Assembly: GCA_050180235.1 (NCBI GenBank)
Contig: JBFXEJ010000051.1
Location: 1 to 42,009, forward strand
DNA from: JAABRU01 sp050180235
GTDB lineage: Bacteria > Desulfobacterota > Desulfobacteria > Desulfobacterales > Desulfococcaceae
Direction of reading: 5' to 3'
DNA: 42,009 nt
Shown piece after piece: positions 15,712 to 24,588 of the stretch. Both the position numbers and the translations under genes were made by a program. The notes under the pieces were generated by a model that was given only the letters and a program-made list of their open reading frames with translations, had not been told where the DNA came from and did no database searches. Each line of letters begins with the position of its first letter. Within the stretch, counting starts at the first letter, position 1.

Positions 15712-17031
15712 CTAACCCGGTCTGCTTCCGGTAATTCCCCAAATCAACTGTCCGAGAGGATCAGGGTCATTTTTCCGGAAATCCGCACACATCATGCCGG
15801 AAAGAAAAACCGGGAGTTTGGGTTCTTCCGCACATTCCGGAAGGATAACCGGAATCACCGGGCAATTTCTTTTGATAAACTGACGGATAAAGGCTTCCTG
15901 TTCCATATTCTGCCACGGGCCGATTCCCTTTTCACCGATAAACACCGCAACTGCTTTGACATTTTCAATCTGCTCTTCCAATACCCTTTGCCACGGAAAA
16001 CCGGGGCGCAACTGTTCAATATCCAGCCAGGGGATCAGTCCCTTTTCCTTCAGTTTTCCCCCGATTTCCTTTACAAAGGGTTTGTCTTTGCTGTTGTGGC
16101 ATAAAAACACATCAAACCGGGGGATTTTCACGGCATTTTCCGTTTTCAGTTCCGGCAGTCTCTCCTGAATAATCTGAATATATTCCCACAGCCCGGTTTC
16201 CTGAACTTCCACCTTGAAATAATTCCAGAAAGCCTTTTCATAGCGATCCGGATTTCTGCGGATGGCATAGGAACGCTCCCGGTACATTCTTTTTTTCTCC
16301 AGAATGGCAGTGGCAATCAGGCGGTCATGCCAGTTGTTCAGGTTATAACCGAGAAAAAGAAGGCTCCGCTTGGAAAACCGCCGCACCAGATAAGCCGGTA
16401 TGACCTTTTCGATCTGAATCAGGAAATTGAAAAAGTCTTCTTCGGAAATCATCAGGGAATCCACCTGATCAATCTCATTTTCATCGCAAAGGCTGTAGCA
16501 GCCACAGATTTTGTAAATGACCGATCTTCCTTCTTCCAGAAAGCTGCATCCGGAAAGGGCTTCTGTGGAGCAGGGTTCTTCTCTTTTGCCTTTATCCGAA
16601 TATTTGAGAATAACTTTTCCGTAATCCGAACCGGGCTGAAGATGGTGGGAAATCATCACAAAGGGCTTGCCTTTCTTTTCAAAAACCTTTTCCAGTCCGT
16701 TGTCATACAGGGAAGAAAGAATCAGCAGAGGGCTTCTGATCTCTCCCAGCAGATGGAAAATGGGATTTTCCTGCATATCGGTACATTCGTTCCCGACCAA
16801 TGTTTTGGCCGCAACGAGCAGGGAACTTCTGTCATGCTCCATCTGGTAATACTGGCAGATCATGGGCAGGGTTCCGGCAAAATTCGGGAACTTCAGCACT
16901 TCCGCCAGTTTCAGAGCCACTTCATCAGGCGAGTTGATGGTTGGGTTGGAAAGAAGATGGATTTCTGACCCCAGAAACGGGATAATTTCTCCCCTGACAA
17001 GTCTTTCCAGAAAAATCTGTTGAGTCACCAT
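15712..17031 (-). CDS. SIR2-like/TIR fusion protein, candidate NAD-targeting defence effector
   Basis: A 439-residue two-domain protein. Residues about 1-295 look like a SIR2_2-type domain: GEIIPFLGSEI (15-24) in place of the usual PFLGAGxS, and RSLLFLGYNLNNWHDRLIA (222-240), a hallmark of this family. The position where the catalytic His is normally found (YKLHGS) reads YKICGCYS, so this domain may be inactive. Residues about 303-430 are a TIR domain: FDVFLCHNSKDK, then IPWLDIEQLRPG, with Glu377 in PWQNMEQEAF as the likely NADase residue. TIR and SIR2 domains degrade NAD in Thoeris, Avs5 and related systems. It lies upstream of the nSTAND/HEAT gene on the same strand. The Shine-Dalgarno is weak. 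Confidence 0.85.
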   Translation of the reverse strand: MVTQQIFLERLVRGEIIPFLGSEIHLLSNPTINSPDEVALKLAEVLKFPNFAGTLPMICQYYQMEHDRSSLLVAAKTLVGNECTDMQENPIFHLLGEIRSPLLILSSLYDNGLEKVFEKKGKPFVMISHHLQPGSDYGKVILKYSDKGKREEPCSTEALSGCSFLEEGRSVIYKICGCYSLCDENEIDQVDSLMISEEDFFNFLIQIEKVIPAYLVRRFSKRSLLFLGYNLNNWHDRLIATAILEKKRMYRERSYAIRRNPDRYEKAFWNYFKVEVQETGLWEYIQIIQERLPELKTENAVKIPRFDVFLCHNSKDKPFVKEIGGKLKEKGLIPWLDIEQLRPGFPWQRVLEEQIENVKAVAVFIGEKGIGPWQNMEQEAFIRQFIKRNCPVIPVILPECAEEPKLPVFLSGMMCADFRKNDPDPLGQLIWGITGSRPG

Positions 17032-17140
17032 AGCGGATTATTTCTCTTTTGATTCTGTTTTTTGCACTCTGCCGGAAATTCCCTGCCTAAGCGGAGTCAA
17101 AGGCAAATGGCTTATTTCTCTGATATGCAGGATTTTGCTT

Positions 17141-18034
17141 TTATCCAAGAGCAGAAATCTCCGCTGCGGAAAGCCCGGTCAGTTCGCAGATTTCATCCGG
17201 AACATAGCCCCGCGCCAGCATTTTGCGTGCAGTTTCCGCAGCCTGGGTGCGCATTCCCTGTTTCTGTGCCTGATCTGCATTGTGTTCAGCCATTTCAGCC
17301 CTCTGACGTTCCTGCTCCGCCTTCTGCTGTTCTATTTCAGCCCGCTGACGTTCCTGTTCCGCCCTCTGAAATTCCTGCTCCGCCAGTTCCGCACCGGTCA
17401 GAATCATTTGACCAGTGCTGTCATACCACCGCAGCCATCTGCTTCTGACACCTTCATACATGCCCTCCCATATTTGGACACGGAGACCGATCTGGGTCAG
17501 ATTTCCCCCAATTTTGGGAATATAGCCTTTTGCGGAAAATTCATATACCCGCAGTTCCTCATTCTGGATAATCTTCTGCGGATCAAAAATCACATAATAA
17601 AGAACCCTGATCCTCTCATATGTTTTCAGTTTGTGGTCAAGTTCCCCGCCTTTTCTGTTTGAAACTATTTCCACTGCCACTTCCGGAGGTTTGCCGTATT
17701 CCCAGATAAAATAGGAGCGGTTTTCCTTTTTCCACATATCTTCCCGCACCTGCACATCCAGACTCAGAAACATGTCCGGCACAATTGGCGGTTCATGAAG
17801 TGCATAAAAAATGCCCACATTCGCTGCCGCGATAAAGGGAGTCCCCGGTTTCCATGAAAGATTCAGTGATTCACTGAGCAGACGCTGCTGCTTTTCCGAA
17901 AAGATATTGTCCACAGGTGTGTCATCCTCTGTAATGATATGGGTGAGATCAGGAACAGGAACTCCGTCATACTCATCATACAAATCCGCATCCTGTTTAT
18001 ACTCCTGCAAAACATGTGCTGCAGACTGTGCCAT
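17141..18034 (-). CDS. Uma2-family (DUF820) putative restriction endonuclease
   Basis: A 297-residue protein of the Uma2/DUF820 type, a PD-(D/E)XK nuclease fold abundant in cyanobacteria and some Desulfobacterota. Seen: PPIVPDMFLSLDV (catalytic Asp), GKPPEVAVEIVSNRKGG (E-x-x-Glu region) and HKLKTYERIRVLYYVIFDP. The C-terminus has a charged repeat of the QRAEQERQRAEIEQQKAEQ type, which is probably a coiled coil, then TARKMLARGYVPDEICELTGL, a short helix-turn-helix-like tail common in these proteins. The start at MAQSAAH was chosen because GGAGG lies 5 nt upstream. Its biological role is unproven even for well-known relatives. Confidence 0.8.
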   Translation of the reverse strand: MAQSAAHVLQEYKQDADLYDEYDGVPVPDLTHIITEDDTPVDNIFSEKQQRLLSESLNLSWKPGTPFIAAANVGIFYALHEPPIVPDMFLSLDVQVREDMWKKENRSYFIWEYGKPPEVAVEIVSNRKGGELDHKLKTYERIRVLYYVIFDPQKIIQNEELRVYEFSAKGYIPKIGGNLTQIGLRVQIWEGMYEGVRSRWLRWYDSTGQMILTGAELAEQEFQRAEQERQRAEIEQQKAEQERQRAEMAEHNADQAQKQGMRTQAAETARKMLARGYVPDEICELTGLSAAEISALG

Positions 18035-18079
18035 TTTTTCCTCCATTGGAATATCATTGTTCCGGTATTTGTTTAAAAA

Positions 18080-18138
18080 GTAGCATAAGCTTCCAGCTTG
18101 TGGTGCGGCCCCATGAACAAGCTGGAAGCTTGTTCTAC
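18080..18138. repeat. family E inverted-repeat element, copy 2 (overlaps RND stop)
   Basis: GTAGCATAAGCTTCCAGCTTG pairs with CAAGCTGGAAGCTTGTTCTAC. The right end supplies the TAG stop codon of the RND transporter gene, as copy 1 (6620-6672) does for ispF. Confidence 0.7.
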
Positions 18139-21100
18139 TTTGCAGCCTGTTCTGCTTTGCTTTTCCTCATTTTCCGTCTCAGTTTGCGCATTCCCCTGCG
18201 CCGGAAAAATGCCTTGAAATTCTCAAATGCCTCATACTGCACAGGAATCAGCAGCAGGGCAAGTATGGTTGCGCTGGAAAGTCCGGCCACAAACGCGGTT
18301 GCCATCGGCGCCCAGGAAATGGATTTGTTCGGAATGCCAACAGCCATAGGCAGCAGTCCCAGAATGGTTGTTATGGTGGTAAGGATAACCGGACGCATAC
18401 GGGCAGCGCAGCCTTCAATGACCGCATCCCGCAGTGGCCTTCCTTTTCTCAGTCGCACATTCATGAAATCAATCATAATCAGGGAATCATTCACGGCCAC
18501 ACCTGCCAGTCCCACAATTGCCATGAAACTGCCGATGGTGAAGATGGTCCGGCTCAGAAACAGTCCCATAACCACGCCGATGAGGGCAAAGGGTACGGCT
18601 GTAATAATAATGATCGGCTGAACATAGTCATTGAACTGGGAAGCCAGCACCATGTAAATCAGCATAATTGCAATAAAAAAAGCAAAGGTCAGGGAAGTGT
18701 AGGATCGGCTGGTGGATTCAAATTCCCCGCCAAAGGAAATGCTGGAAGCATAGAGACTGTCCCGGTTTTTTTCAAAAAAGCGGTTTACCAGCACCTGCAC
18801 CCGTGCAGGAGAAAGCTGTGATCCGGGTTTGATGTCCGCAGTGATGGTTATGGTGGGACGGCCTTTGTAACGGAGTTTCACATTGGGTTCTGTTCCGTAT
18901 TCCACATCCAGCAGATCTCTGAGCAGAACCGGGGATGCGCTGTGTTCCACCACAGGAATGCCAAGAACATCAGCAGGATCGGAAAGTCCTGCGCCCCGTG
19001 CATTGACCTGATCAGACACTCTTGACAGCCGGATCATCAGATCCACCTCTCCGTCTGCTGCCCTGAATTTGCCTGCGGGATAACCGTTGAGCGCAGTGGC
19101 TGTCATGGCTGTCACCTGTCCCGGCGCAAGACCGTATTCCGACACAGATTCCTGCCGGGGAGTAAATTTTACCACGTTCTGCAGTTCAGGCCGGTCATCA
19201 TCCAGATCAATGAGATCCGCCATCTCCGCATCTTCCCGCATATACGCAAGTATGGCATCCGAGGCTTTCAGCGCGTCTTCCAGAGTCAGGGAAGTCACCC
19301 GGATATTGACCGGTTTTCCCGCAGGCGGCCCGTCACTTTCCTCAAAAACCTTGACTTCCGGTTTTTTCTCTCCGTTCGCATATTTTTTTTCTGCAAACGC
19401 CTTGATATGTTTGCGCATGTATTCCAGATGCACAATGGGATCGTTTGCGGGATTTTCCGGAAAATTCCGTTCTTTGTCATCCGGAAGCGTAACCACAATC
19501 TGACCGTAGTGATTGCCGGAATGGCGCTGATAATCCTGATCCTCAAAAAATCCCGCATCTCCGGCTGCAGACTGTGCCTGCTGTGTTCCCAGCGACATAA
19601 TGAATTCAGAAATATCCCGCACCACCCGGTCTGTTTCCTCAATGGGGGTTCCCACCGGCATAGCAATGGTCACATGATAGCGGAAATAATTGCCGGGAAA
19701 AAATTTGACCTGAATCAGGGGCATAATGCCGGTCATGGACAGCACCAGAATGGTCATGGATGCCAGAAAAAGGCTGGCGATGCCGATAAAGGTCAGTATT
19801 TTGTGATTGAGCAGCCGCAGCACGGCAAAATGGTAGATTTTCCACAAAGGGGCAAACACGCCTTTTTTCAGGTGGTAAAAAGGATCATCGTCTTCCGTGA
19901 CAATATTTTCCTGCACGGCTTTCGGGCCCCAGTCCAGAATATGAATGGGCAGAATAAACAAAGCTTCCAGCAGGGAAACTCCCAAAGCGTAGGCCACAGT
20001 TTTGGGGATCTGTGCAAAAAATTCGCCGATGCTGCCGGTCATAATCAGCATGGGCAGAAAGGCCAGAATTGTGGTCAGTACCGAACTGATGATCGGCAGC
20101 ATGACTTCGGCTGTCCCCTCCACCACTGCAAGCCTGCGCGGTTTTCCCATCTGAATATGGCGGTATACATTTTCCACAACCACAATGGCATCATCCACCA
20201 GCATACCTGTGACCAGCACAAACGCGAACAGACTGATGGTATTCAGGGATACCCCGGTCACTTTCATGATAATAATGGAGCAGATAAAGGAAAAGGGAAT
20301 GCCGATGGCCGTGAGCATGGCATTGCGGAATCCCATGGAAATCCACAGCACCAGAGTAACCAGAACCATGCCGGTAATCAGGTTGCCCCCCAGGATTTTT
20401 ACTGAATCATTGATTTCAATGGTGGAATCATTGGTAAAAAAAACACTGATTCCCTCTTTTTCATGGGCCTGCGCAAAGGCCAGCGCGGTCTCTTTCACCT
20501 GTGCCGAAATATCCACTGCATTCCCGCTTTCCTCTTTCAGCACCCGAATGCGCAGCGCGTCTTTTCCGTTGACTGTGGAAATGCGGGAGGGGTCCCGGTG
20601 GCTCATGCGCGCACTGGTGACCAGATCCCTTATCCGGATAAAATTGCCGTCCCCATCCCGGCGCACCACAATATTCAGCACTTCCTGCTGGGAAGAGAGT
20701 TTTTTCCCCGCGTCCAGCATATATTCGGCACTGTCTTTGCGGAAAGTGCCGGTGGGAATCTTGGTATTGGCAGACACAATGGCCTGACACAACTGATTAA
20801 ACGTAATGCCGTATCTGCGCAGCCGGGCTGGATCCACTGATACATGAAATTCTTCGTCATAATCGCCGGAAATGCCTGCATTCTGCACACCCGGAATATC
20901 CAGTATCCGGGTTTTGAGTTCCTCCGACAGCAGCCGGAGAGTACGCCGGGGAAGATCGCCCGTGACATTTGCCACAATAACGGGAATCCATTCATGTGTG
21001 TCAATATACATAAAAACAGGCTCTTCAGCCTCCGGCGGCAGTTTGTTCTTGATATTGAGAGCCAGAAAACGGAGATCATCATAAAGATTCTCATAATATG

Positions 21101-21398
21101 TGTCATCATTGAACTTCACCTGCACCGAAGAAAAATTCCGGTAGGAAGAGGACTGAATGAATTCCACATCTTCGAGATCATCGAGAGCGTCCTCGATTTC
21201 CGAGGTCACCAACTGCTCCACATCCTCGGCAGAAGCTCCGAAATACACGGTATGAATAAAAACCTTGCCCATATCCACATTGGGCATGTTCTCGACCGGA
21301 ATGGTCAGCAGGCTGAAAACCCCGGCCACGGTCAGAATAATGAACACCACATTGATGAAAACATTCTGTTTTATGAAAAACTGCACGATGCTCTTCAT
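18135..21398 (-). CDS. RND-family efflux transporter, inner-membrane component
   Basis: A 1087-residue AcrB/HAE1-like pump. The N-terminus starts MKSIVQFFIKQNVFINVVF with TM1, a large periplasmic loop follows, then TM4 with GMLVDDAIVVVENVYRH, which carries the paired Asp residues of the proton relay, and a matching C-terminal half with GLAGVAVNDSLIMIDFMNVR. It uses the proton gradient to export lipophilic or toxic compounds across the envelope. No membrane-fusion protein or outer-membrane channel is adjacent; a TolC-like gene lies far away at 39618. The start was placed at MKSIVQ; the longer frame reaches into repeat DNA. The stop is given by a repeat element. Confidence 0.9.
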   Translation of the reverse strand: MKSIVQFFIKQNVFINVVFIILTVAGVFSLLTIPVENMPNVDMGKVFIHTVYFGASAEDVEQLVTSEIEDALDDLEDVEFIQSSSYRNFSSVQVKFNDDTYYENLYDDLRFLALNIKNKLPPEAEEPVFMYIDTHEWIPVIVANVTGDLPRRTLRLLSEELKTRILDIPGVQNAGISGDYDEEFHVSVDPARLRRYGITFNQLCQAIVSANTKIPTGTFRKDSAEYMLDAGKKLSSQQEVLNIVVRRDGDGNFIRIRDLVTSARMSHRDPSRISTVNGKDALRIRVLKEESGNAVDISAQVKETALAFAQAHEKEGISVFFTNDSTIEINDSVKILGGNLITGMVLVTLVLWISMGFRNAMLTAIGIPFSFICSIIIMKVTGVSLNTISLFAFVLVTGMLVDDAIVVVENVYRHIQMGKPRRLAVVEGTAEVMLPIISSVLTTILAFLPMLIMTGSIGEFFAQIPKTVAYALGVSLLEALFILPIHILDWGPKAVQENIVTEDDDPFYHLKKGVFAPLWKIYHFAVLRLLNHKILTFIGIASLFLASMTILVLSMTGIMPLIQVKFFPGNYFRYHVTIAMPVGTPIEETDRVVRDISEFIMSLGTQQAQSAAGDAGFFEDQDYQRHSGNHYGQIVVTLPDDKERNFPENPANDPIVHLEYMRKHIKAFAEKKYANGEKKPEVKVFEESDGPPAGKPVNIRVTSLTLEDALKASDAILAYMREDAEMADLIDLDDDRPELQNVVKFTPRQESVSEYGLAPGQVTAMTATALNGYPAGKFRAADGEVDLMIRLSRVSDQVNARGAGLSDPADVLGIPVVEHSASPVLLRDLLDVEYGTEPNVKLRYKGRPTITITADIKPGSQLSPARVQVLVNRFFEKNRDSLYASSISFGGEFESTSRSYTSLTFAFFIAIMLIYMVLASQFNDYVQPIIIITAVPFALIGVVMGLFLSRTIFTIGSFMAIVGLAGVAVNDSLIMIDFMNVRLRKGRPLRDAVIEGCAARMRPVILTTITTILGLLPMAVGIPNKSISWAPMATAFVAGLSSATILALLLIPVQYEAFENFKAFFRRRGMRKLRRKMRKSKAEQAAK

Positions 21399-21440
21399 GG
21401 ATTTATGATTTTTTCCTTTCCATTTTTTGCAGACAGTGTG

Positions 21441-21784
21441 TAATACCAAATCGCCATTGAAAAGATATACCATTACTCAGAAAATTTGATGGTACAGCCA
21501 CGAATTGCACAAATGACACGAATTAAATGAATTATGGCTTGTGCATTCGTGCAGATTCGTGTTATTCGTGGCTATTACTTAAATTTATAAACTCTGCTAA
21601 GGCAAGCCTTTTGAATGCGGTATTTTAAAACCGAAATGTTTCAAGTAATGGTATACTTATGAAAAAGTCTGCTGTTCCCATCCTGAGAGGGGGCAGGGGT
21701 GTGTTTCAGGGCGCGGGAACAGACACACCACTGTCTCTCTAAATAGTTGATTTTCTGAAAAAATCAATGGCGAATTGGTATAAT
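21441..21784. mobile_element. family C terminal-repeat element, copy 3, interrupted by a family A MITE
   Basis: Left end TAATACCAAATCGCCATTGA (21441) and right end TCAATGGCGAATTGGTATAA (about 21764-21783) form the family C terminal repeat. The family A MITE lies inside, only about 5 bp from the left end. The remainder includes the ACACACCCCTGCC-type word in reverse (near 21685-21705), also seen near 7442. Nothing coding. Confidence 0.55.
21466..21655. mobile_element. family A MITE, copy 2
   Basis: 190 bp with TATACCATTA/TAATGGTATA ends. Strongly similar along its length to copy 1 at 627-816, with a 7-bp or so insertion near the middle offset by small losses. Located upstream of the RND gene. 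Confidence 0.75.
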
Positions 21785-21883
21785 AAGCAGGTCAACAGAA
21801 ATTTTCGGGTATAAAAAAAACGGATTCCCCGGAACAACCGGTTTTCCTGAAAATTTTATACATGAATTTTTTCGTTTACCTTC

Positions 21884-21989
21884 TTAGGCTATTTCCAGAA
21901 AGAATATCCCTTCAAAGTATCAAAAGCTTCCAGCTTTTGCCCTGTGCCTGTGAACTGAACCGGTATATTTGTTTTCAGAAATCACCTTA
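21884..21989 (-). mobile_element. family B MITE, copy 2 (supplies a stop codon)
   Basis: 106 bp, opposite orientation to copy 1. The right end CACCTTA contains, on the minus strand, the TAA that stops the coiled-coil membrane protein gene. Confidence 0.75.
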
Positions 21990-23219
21990 CGTTACAATCA
22001 TCACAAAAACCAGCAGCAGCAGCACGATAGTAATGGGCAGCAGAATCAGAAATCCTTTTCTGTAATCAAAATCATCTCCCTTGCTGTCGGCCTGCCTGCT
22101 GTTTTCGGGCCTGCCTATGCCGGTGGCATTGATAAAACGATCCAGATCCAGTGCCACAATCCGCTGTCCGTTTGCAATCAGGATATCCCGGTATTTCTTC
22201 AGCTTTTCACCTGCGTTTTTCTGCTGACTTTCGCCGGACAGCATTCCCTGTGCATATGCCTCTTTTATTTCCAGAAAACGCTCATATGCCTCGCTGATTT
22301 CCTTTTGTGCCTTTTCTGCGGTTCTTGCCTCGCTTTCCTTCTGCTTTTCAATTTCCTTTTGGAGTTTTTCAAGGGTCGCTTCAATGGCAGAAATAAACCG
22401 TCCGATCTTTTCCTGCCGCTCCGTATCCCCGATTTCCCTGAAAATACCGGCATACCGGCCCAGAATTTCCTTTTGCTGATTGAATATCTCTGCATTGGGA
22501 ATGGCAGCCGGAGTGGACTGATAACTGTGAAATACGGAAGCTGCCTGATCAAAAAGATATTTGGCAGCATTTCTGCTTTTTTCAGCAAGGCTTCTGTCCG
22601 CGGAATGAATAGCTCCCCCAAGTTTCAGCACAGCTTCCCTGATATAGTCAGCCTCCCCTGCTTCTGTATGTCTGGATCGGATGGTTTCCAAATCTGCACG
22701 CAAAGGCGCAATTTCCCGGAGGTAGGCTACGGCACTTTCCTCGTCTTTGGGTTTTGCGCTCCGGGTCATATCCGCTTCTTTGCGGATATTTTCAGCAGTA
22801 ACGCTTAGGATAAGCAGTTCCTTTATCCGCCTGTAATTGTCTTCAAAGCATTTTTTTGCCCCGCTGACGAGATCAATGAGATTTTTGTCGTCTGCAGCCA
22901 AGACTGCGGCGGCAATCAGGGTTTCCAGCCGTTCCTTTTTGCTCAGCCATATTTCATGAATTTTTTCATTCCGGCTGTCCGGAGCAGCGTACATATCTCC
23001 GCCTTCACGGGTCCGGAGCCATGCAGAAAGGAGCTGGGGCAGGATTTTTGCGGTTTTTCCCTGCTGATGCGCCTCCACAATTTCCCGGTTTCTGATTTCT
23101 ATGCTTTCACCGATTTTTGCCAGATCTTTGTTATCAGGCCTGCCCCCGGCTCTCCGGTTCAGTTCCGCGCGGACAATCCGGTCCAGTTCATCTGCAATCT
23201 GTCTGTATTTTTTGTCCAT
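21987..23219 (-). CDS. coiled-coil protein with C-terminal membrane anchor (410 aa)
   Basis: No family recognised. The 410-residue product is highly charged and helical, with long coiled-coil-like stretches (for example LEKLQKEIEKQKESEARTAE), and ends in one strong hydrophobic helix (GFLILLPITIVLLLLVFVMI) three residues before the stop. That topology is a tail-anchored membrane protein with a cytoplasmic body. The start was set at MDKKYRQ, where AGGG lies 8 nt upstream; MTMDKK is an alternative. The stop codon belongs to the family B MITE, so the natural C-terminus may have differed by a few residues. Single gene, no clear partner. Confidence 0.7.
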   Translation of the reverse strand: MDKKYRQIADELDRIVRAELNRRAGGRPDNKDLAKIGESIEIRNREIVEAHQQGKTAKILPQLLSAWLRTREGGDMYAAPDSRNEKIHEIWLSKKERLETLIAAAVLAADDKNLIDLVSGAKKCFEDNYRRIKELLILSVTAENIRKEADMTRSAKPKDEESAVAYLREIAPLRADLETIRSRHTEAGEADYIREAVLKLGGAIHSADRSLAEKSRNAAKYLFDQAASVFHSYQSTPAAIPNAEIFNQQKEILGRYAGIFREIGDTERQEKIGRFISAIEATLEKLQKEIEKQKESEARTAEKAQKEISEAYERFLEIKEAYAQGMLSGESQQKNAGEKLKKYRDILIANGQRIVALDLDRFINATGIGRPENSRQADSKGDDFDYRKGFLILLPITIVLLLLVFVMIVT

Positions 23220-23361
23220 TGTCATATCCCTAACCTGTCCGCCCGAATGCCAGTCTGAAAAACTGCACGGAATAAAAAATTCCCGCCTCCGGACTTGGTA
23301 TTCCGGATGAATCATCCGATCTTTTCACTCTGCCTGATAATAGTGCGTAATATCAGCAAGG

Positions 23362-23536
23362 TAACGTGAGTTCGGCACAAAAAGGGCAGATTTTCTTAAA
23401 AATTCGTGAGACTTTGCGTTTTTGCGCCTTTGTGGCGGAAAAAACAGCCGCAAAACCGGGCAACCGCAGAGATGCCAGAGTTCACCGCATCTGTTTTCCT
23501 TAAAATTCGGTACAGATTTATACCGGACTCACGTTA
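23362..23536. repeat. family G inverted-repeat element
   Basis: TAACGTGAGTTCGG and CCGGACTCACGTTA (13 of 14 pair) bound 175 bp. The interior has the GTGAGACTTTGCGTTTTTGCG word; a relative (CGTGAGTCTTTGCGTCTTCG) lies at 35332. The rest of 23220-24001 holds no convincing gene. Confidence 0.55.
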
Positions 23537-24001
23537 AGGTAAATTAAAATTTATATCTATATCATGGATTATTATACAGAACAAGCAAATCATTAAGTCT
23601 GTCCGGTATCAGCCTGTAATATTTCAGGACAGTCACAAAAATGAAGCGGAACGGAACAGATTGTATTTTTGGAATCCGGAATAAATATGAAACCTGTATG
23701 ATGAAAAAAATTTCAGCTCTGCTGAATATTTCTGACCATCTGATTCTGTTTTATCTTGCAGTACACCCAATTTTTTTGTTCCGCAATGTGCAAAAACATG
23801 TTTTAATTTGTCAAAACAGGCGGTATTATACCAAAATACAGAATTGGAAACTCTGACTGCTCACGGGCGTCTGTGCCCCGGGAGCTTCTGAACACAGCAA
23901 GGTTGACTGTCTGTTTTGCCTTATTCCGGGAATACTGGAATTTTACAATAAAAATCAGATGATTCCCCTGAAAAAATCAGTCAGGGGAAAGGAGAAAAAA
24001 A

Positions 24002-24526
24002 ATGAAAGATTCAGATCGGAAATACCGGTTTACATGGGAACTGCTCGGAGATATCAAACTGGGACGGCCAAATCTGGGCCAAATGACACGGCTGGAAGTT
24101 TACCGCCTCATGCAGTTCTGTTTCAGGGATGTCATGGAACAGAATCTGGGCAGTGAAAAAACGGATCAGCTTTTTTATGAGGCGGGAAAGCTTGCAGGCA
24201 CTGCGTTTTACAGCAAATTTCTGGGACATGCTGCGGATTTCAGCGAATTTGTCAAACAGTTGCAGCACATACTCAGGGAAATGGGAATCGGCATACTGCG
24301 GGTTGAAAAAGCGGATGTGGAAAACGGCTCCTTTGTTCTGACAGTTTCCGAAGATCTGGACTGCTCCGGACTGCCTGAACTTAATTATGAAATCTGCACC
24401 TATGATGAAGGATTTATTGCCGCACTGATGGAAAGTTTCACAGGAAAACATTTCAGAGTGAAAGAGATTGACTGCTGGTGCACAGGTGATCGTACCTGCC
24501 GGTTTGCTGCGGAAGTGATTTCATGA
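24002..24526 (+). CDS. V4R-domain protein (174 aa)
   Basis: A small V4R (4-vinyl reductase-like) domain protein, a ligand- or metal-binding fold used in sensors and in cofactor metabolism. Features seen: YEAGKLAGTAFYSKFLG, YDEGFIAALMESFTGKHF and the closing CWCTGDRTCRFAAE, the family's usual C-terminal signature with its cysteines. No output domain is attached, so it would act as a stand-alone sensor or adaptor. The ATG is preceded by AAAGGAG at good spacing. It converges with the MreB-like gene. The ligand is unknown. Confidence 0.8.
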   Translation: MKDSDRKYRFTWELLGDIKLGRPNLGQMTRLEVYRLMQFCFRDVMEQNLGSEKTDQLFYEAGKLAGTAFYSKFLGHAADFSEFVKQLQHILREMGIGILRVEKADVENGSFVLTVSEDLDCSGLPELNYEICTYDEGFIAALMESFTGKHFRVKEIDCWCTGDRTCRFAAEVIS

Positions 24527-24588
24527 CTTCGTGTCTGCCGGAACACAATTTTTTGCTGAAACAGTTTTCAGACTTCAGATGAAATTTT

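Noticed and set aside
19407..20405. Plus-strand frame of 332 codons inside the RND gene
   Set aside because: A shadow of the RND coding strand; the composition is rich in His and Gln, as typical antisense reading gives.
23641..23856. Plus-strand frame of 71 codons upstream of the V4R gene
   Set aside because: No Shine-Dalgarno, no recognisable pattern, A/T-rich gap sequence.
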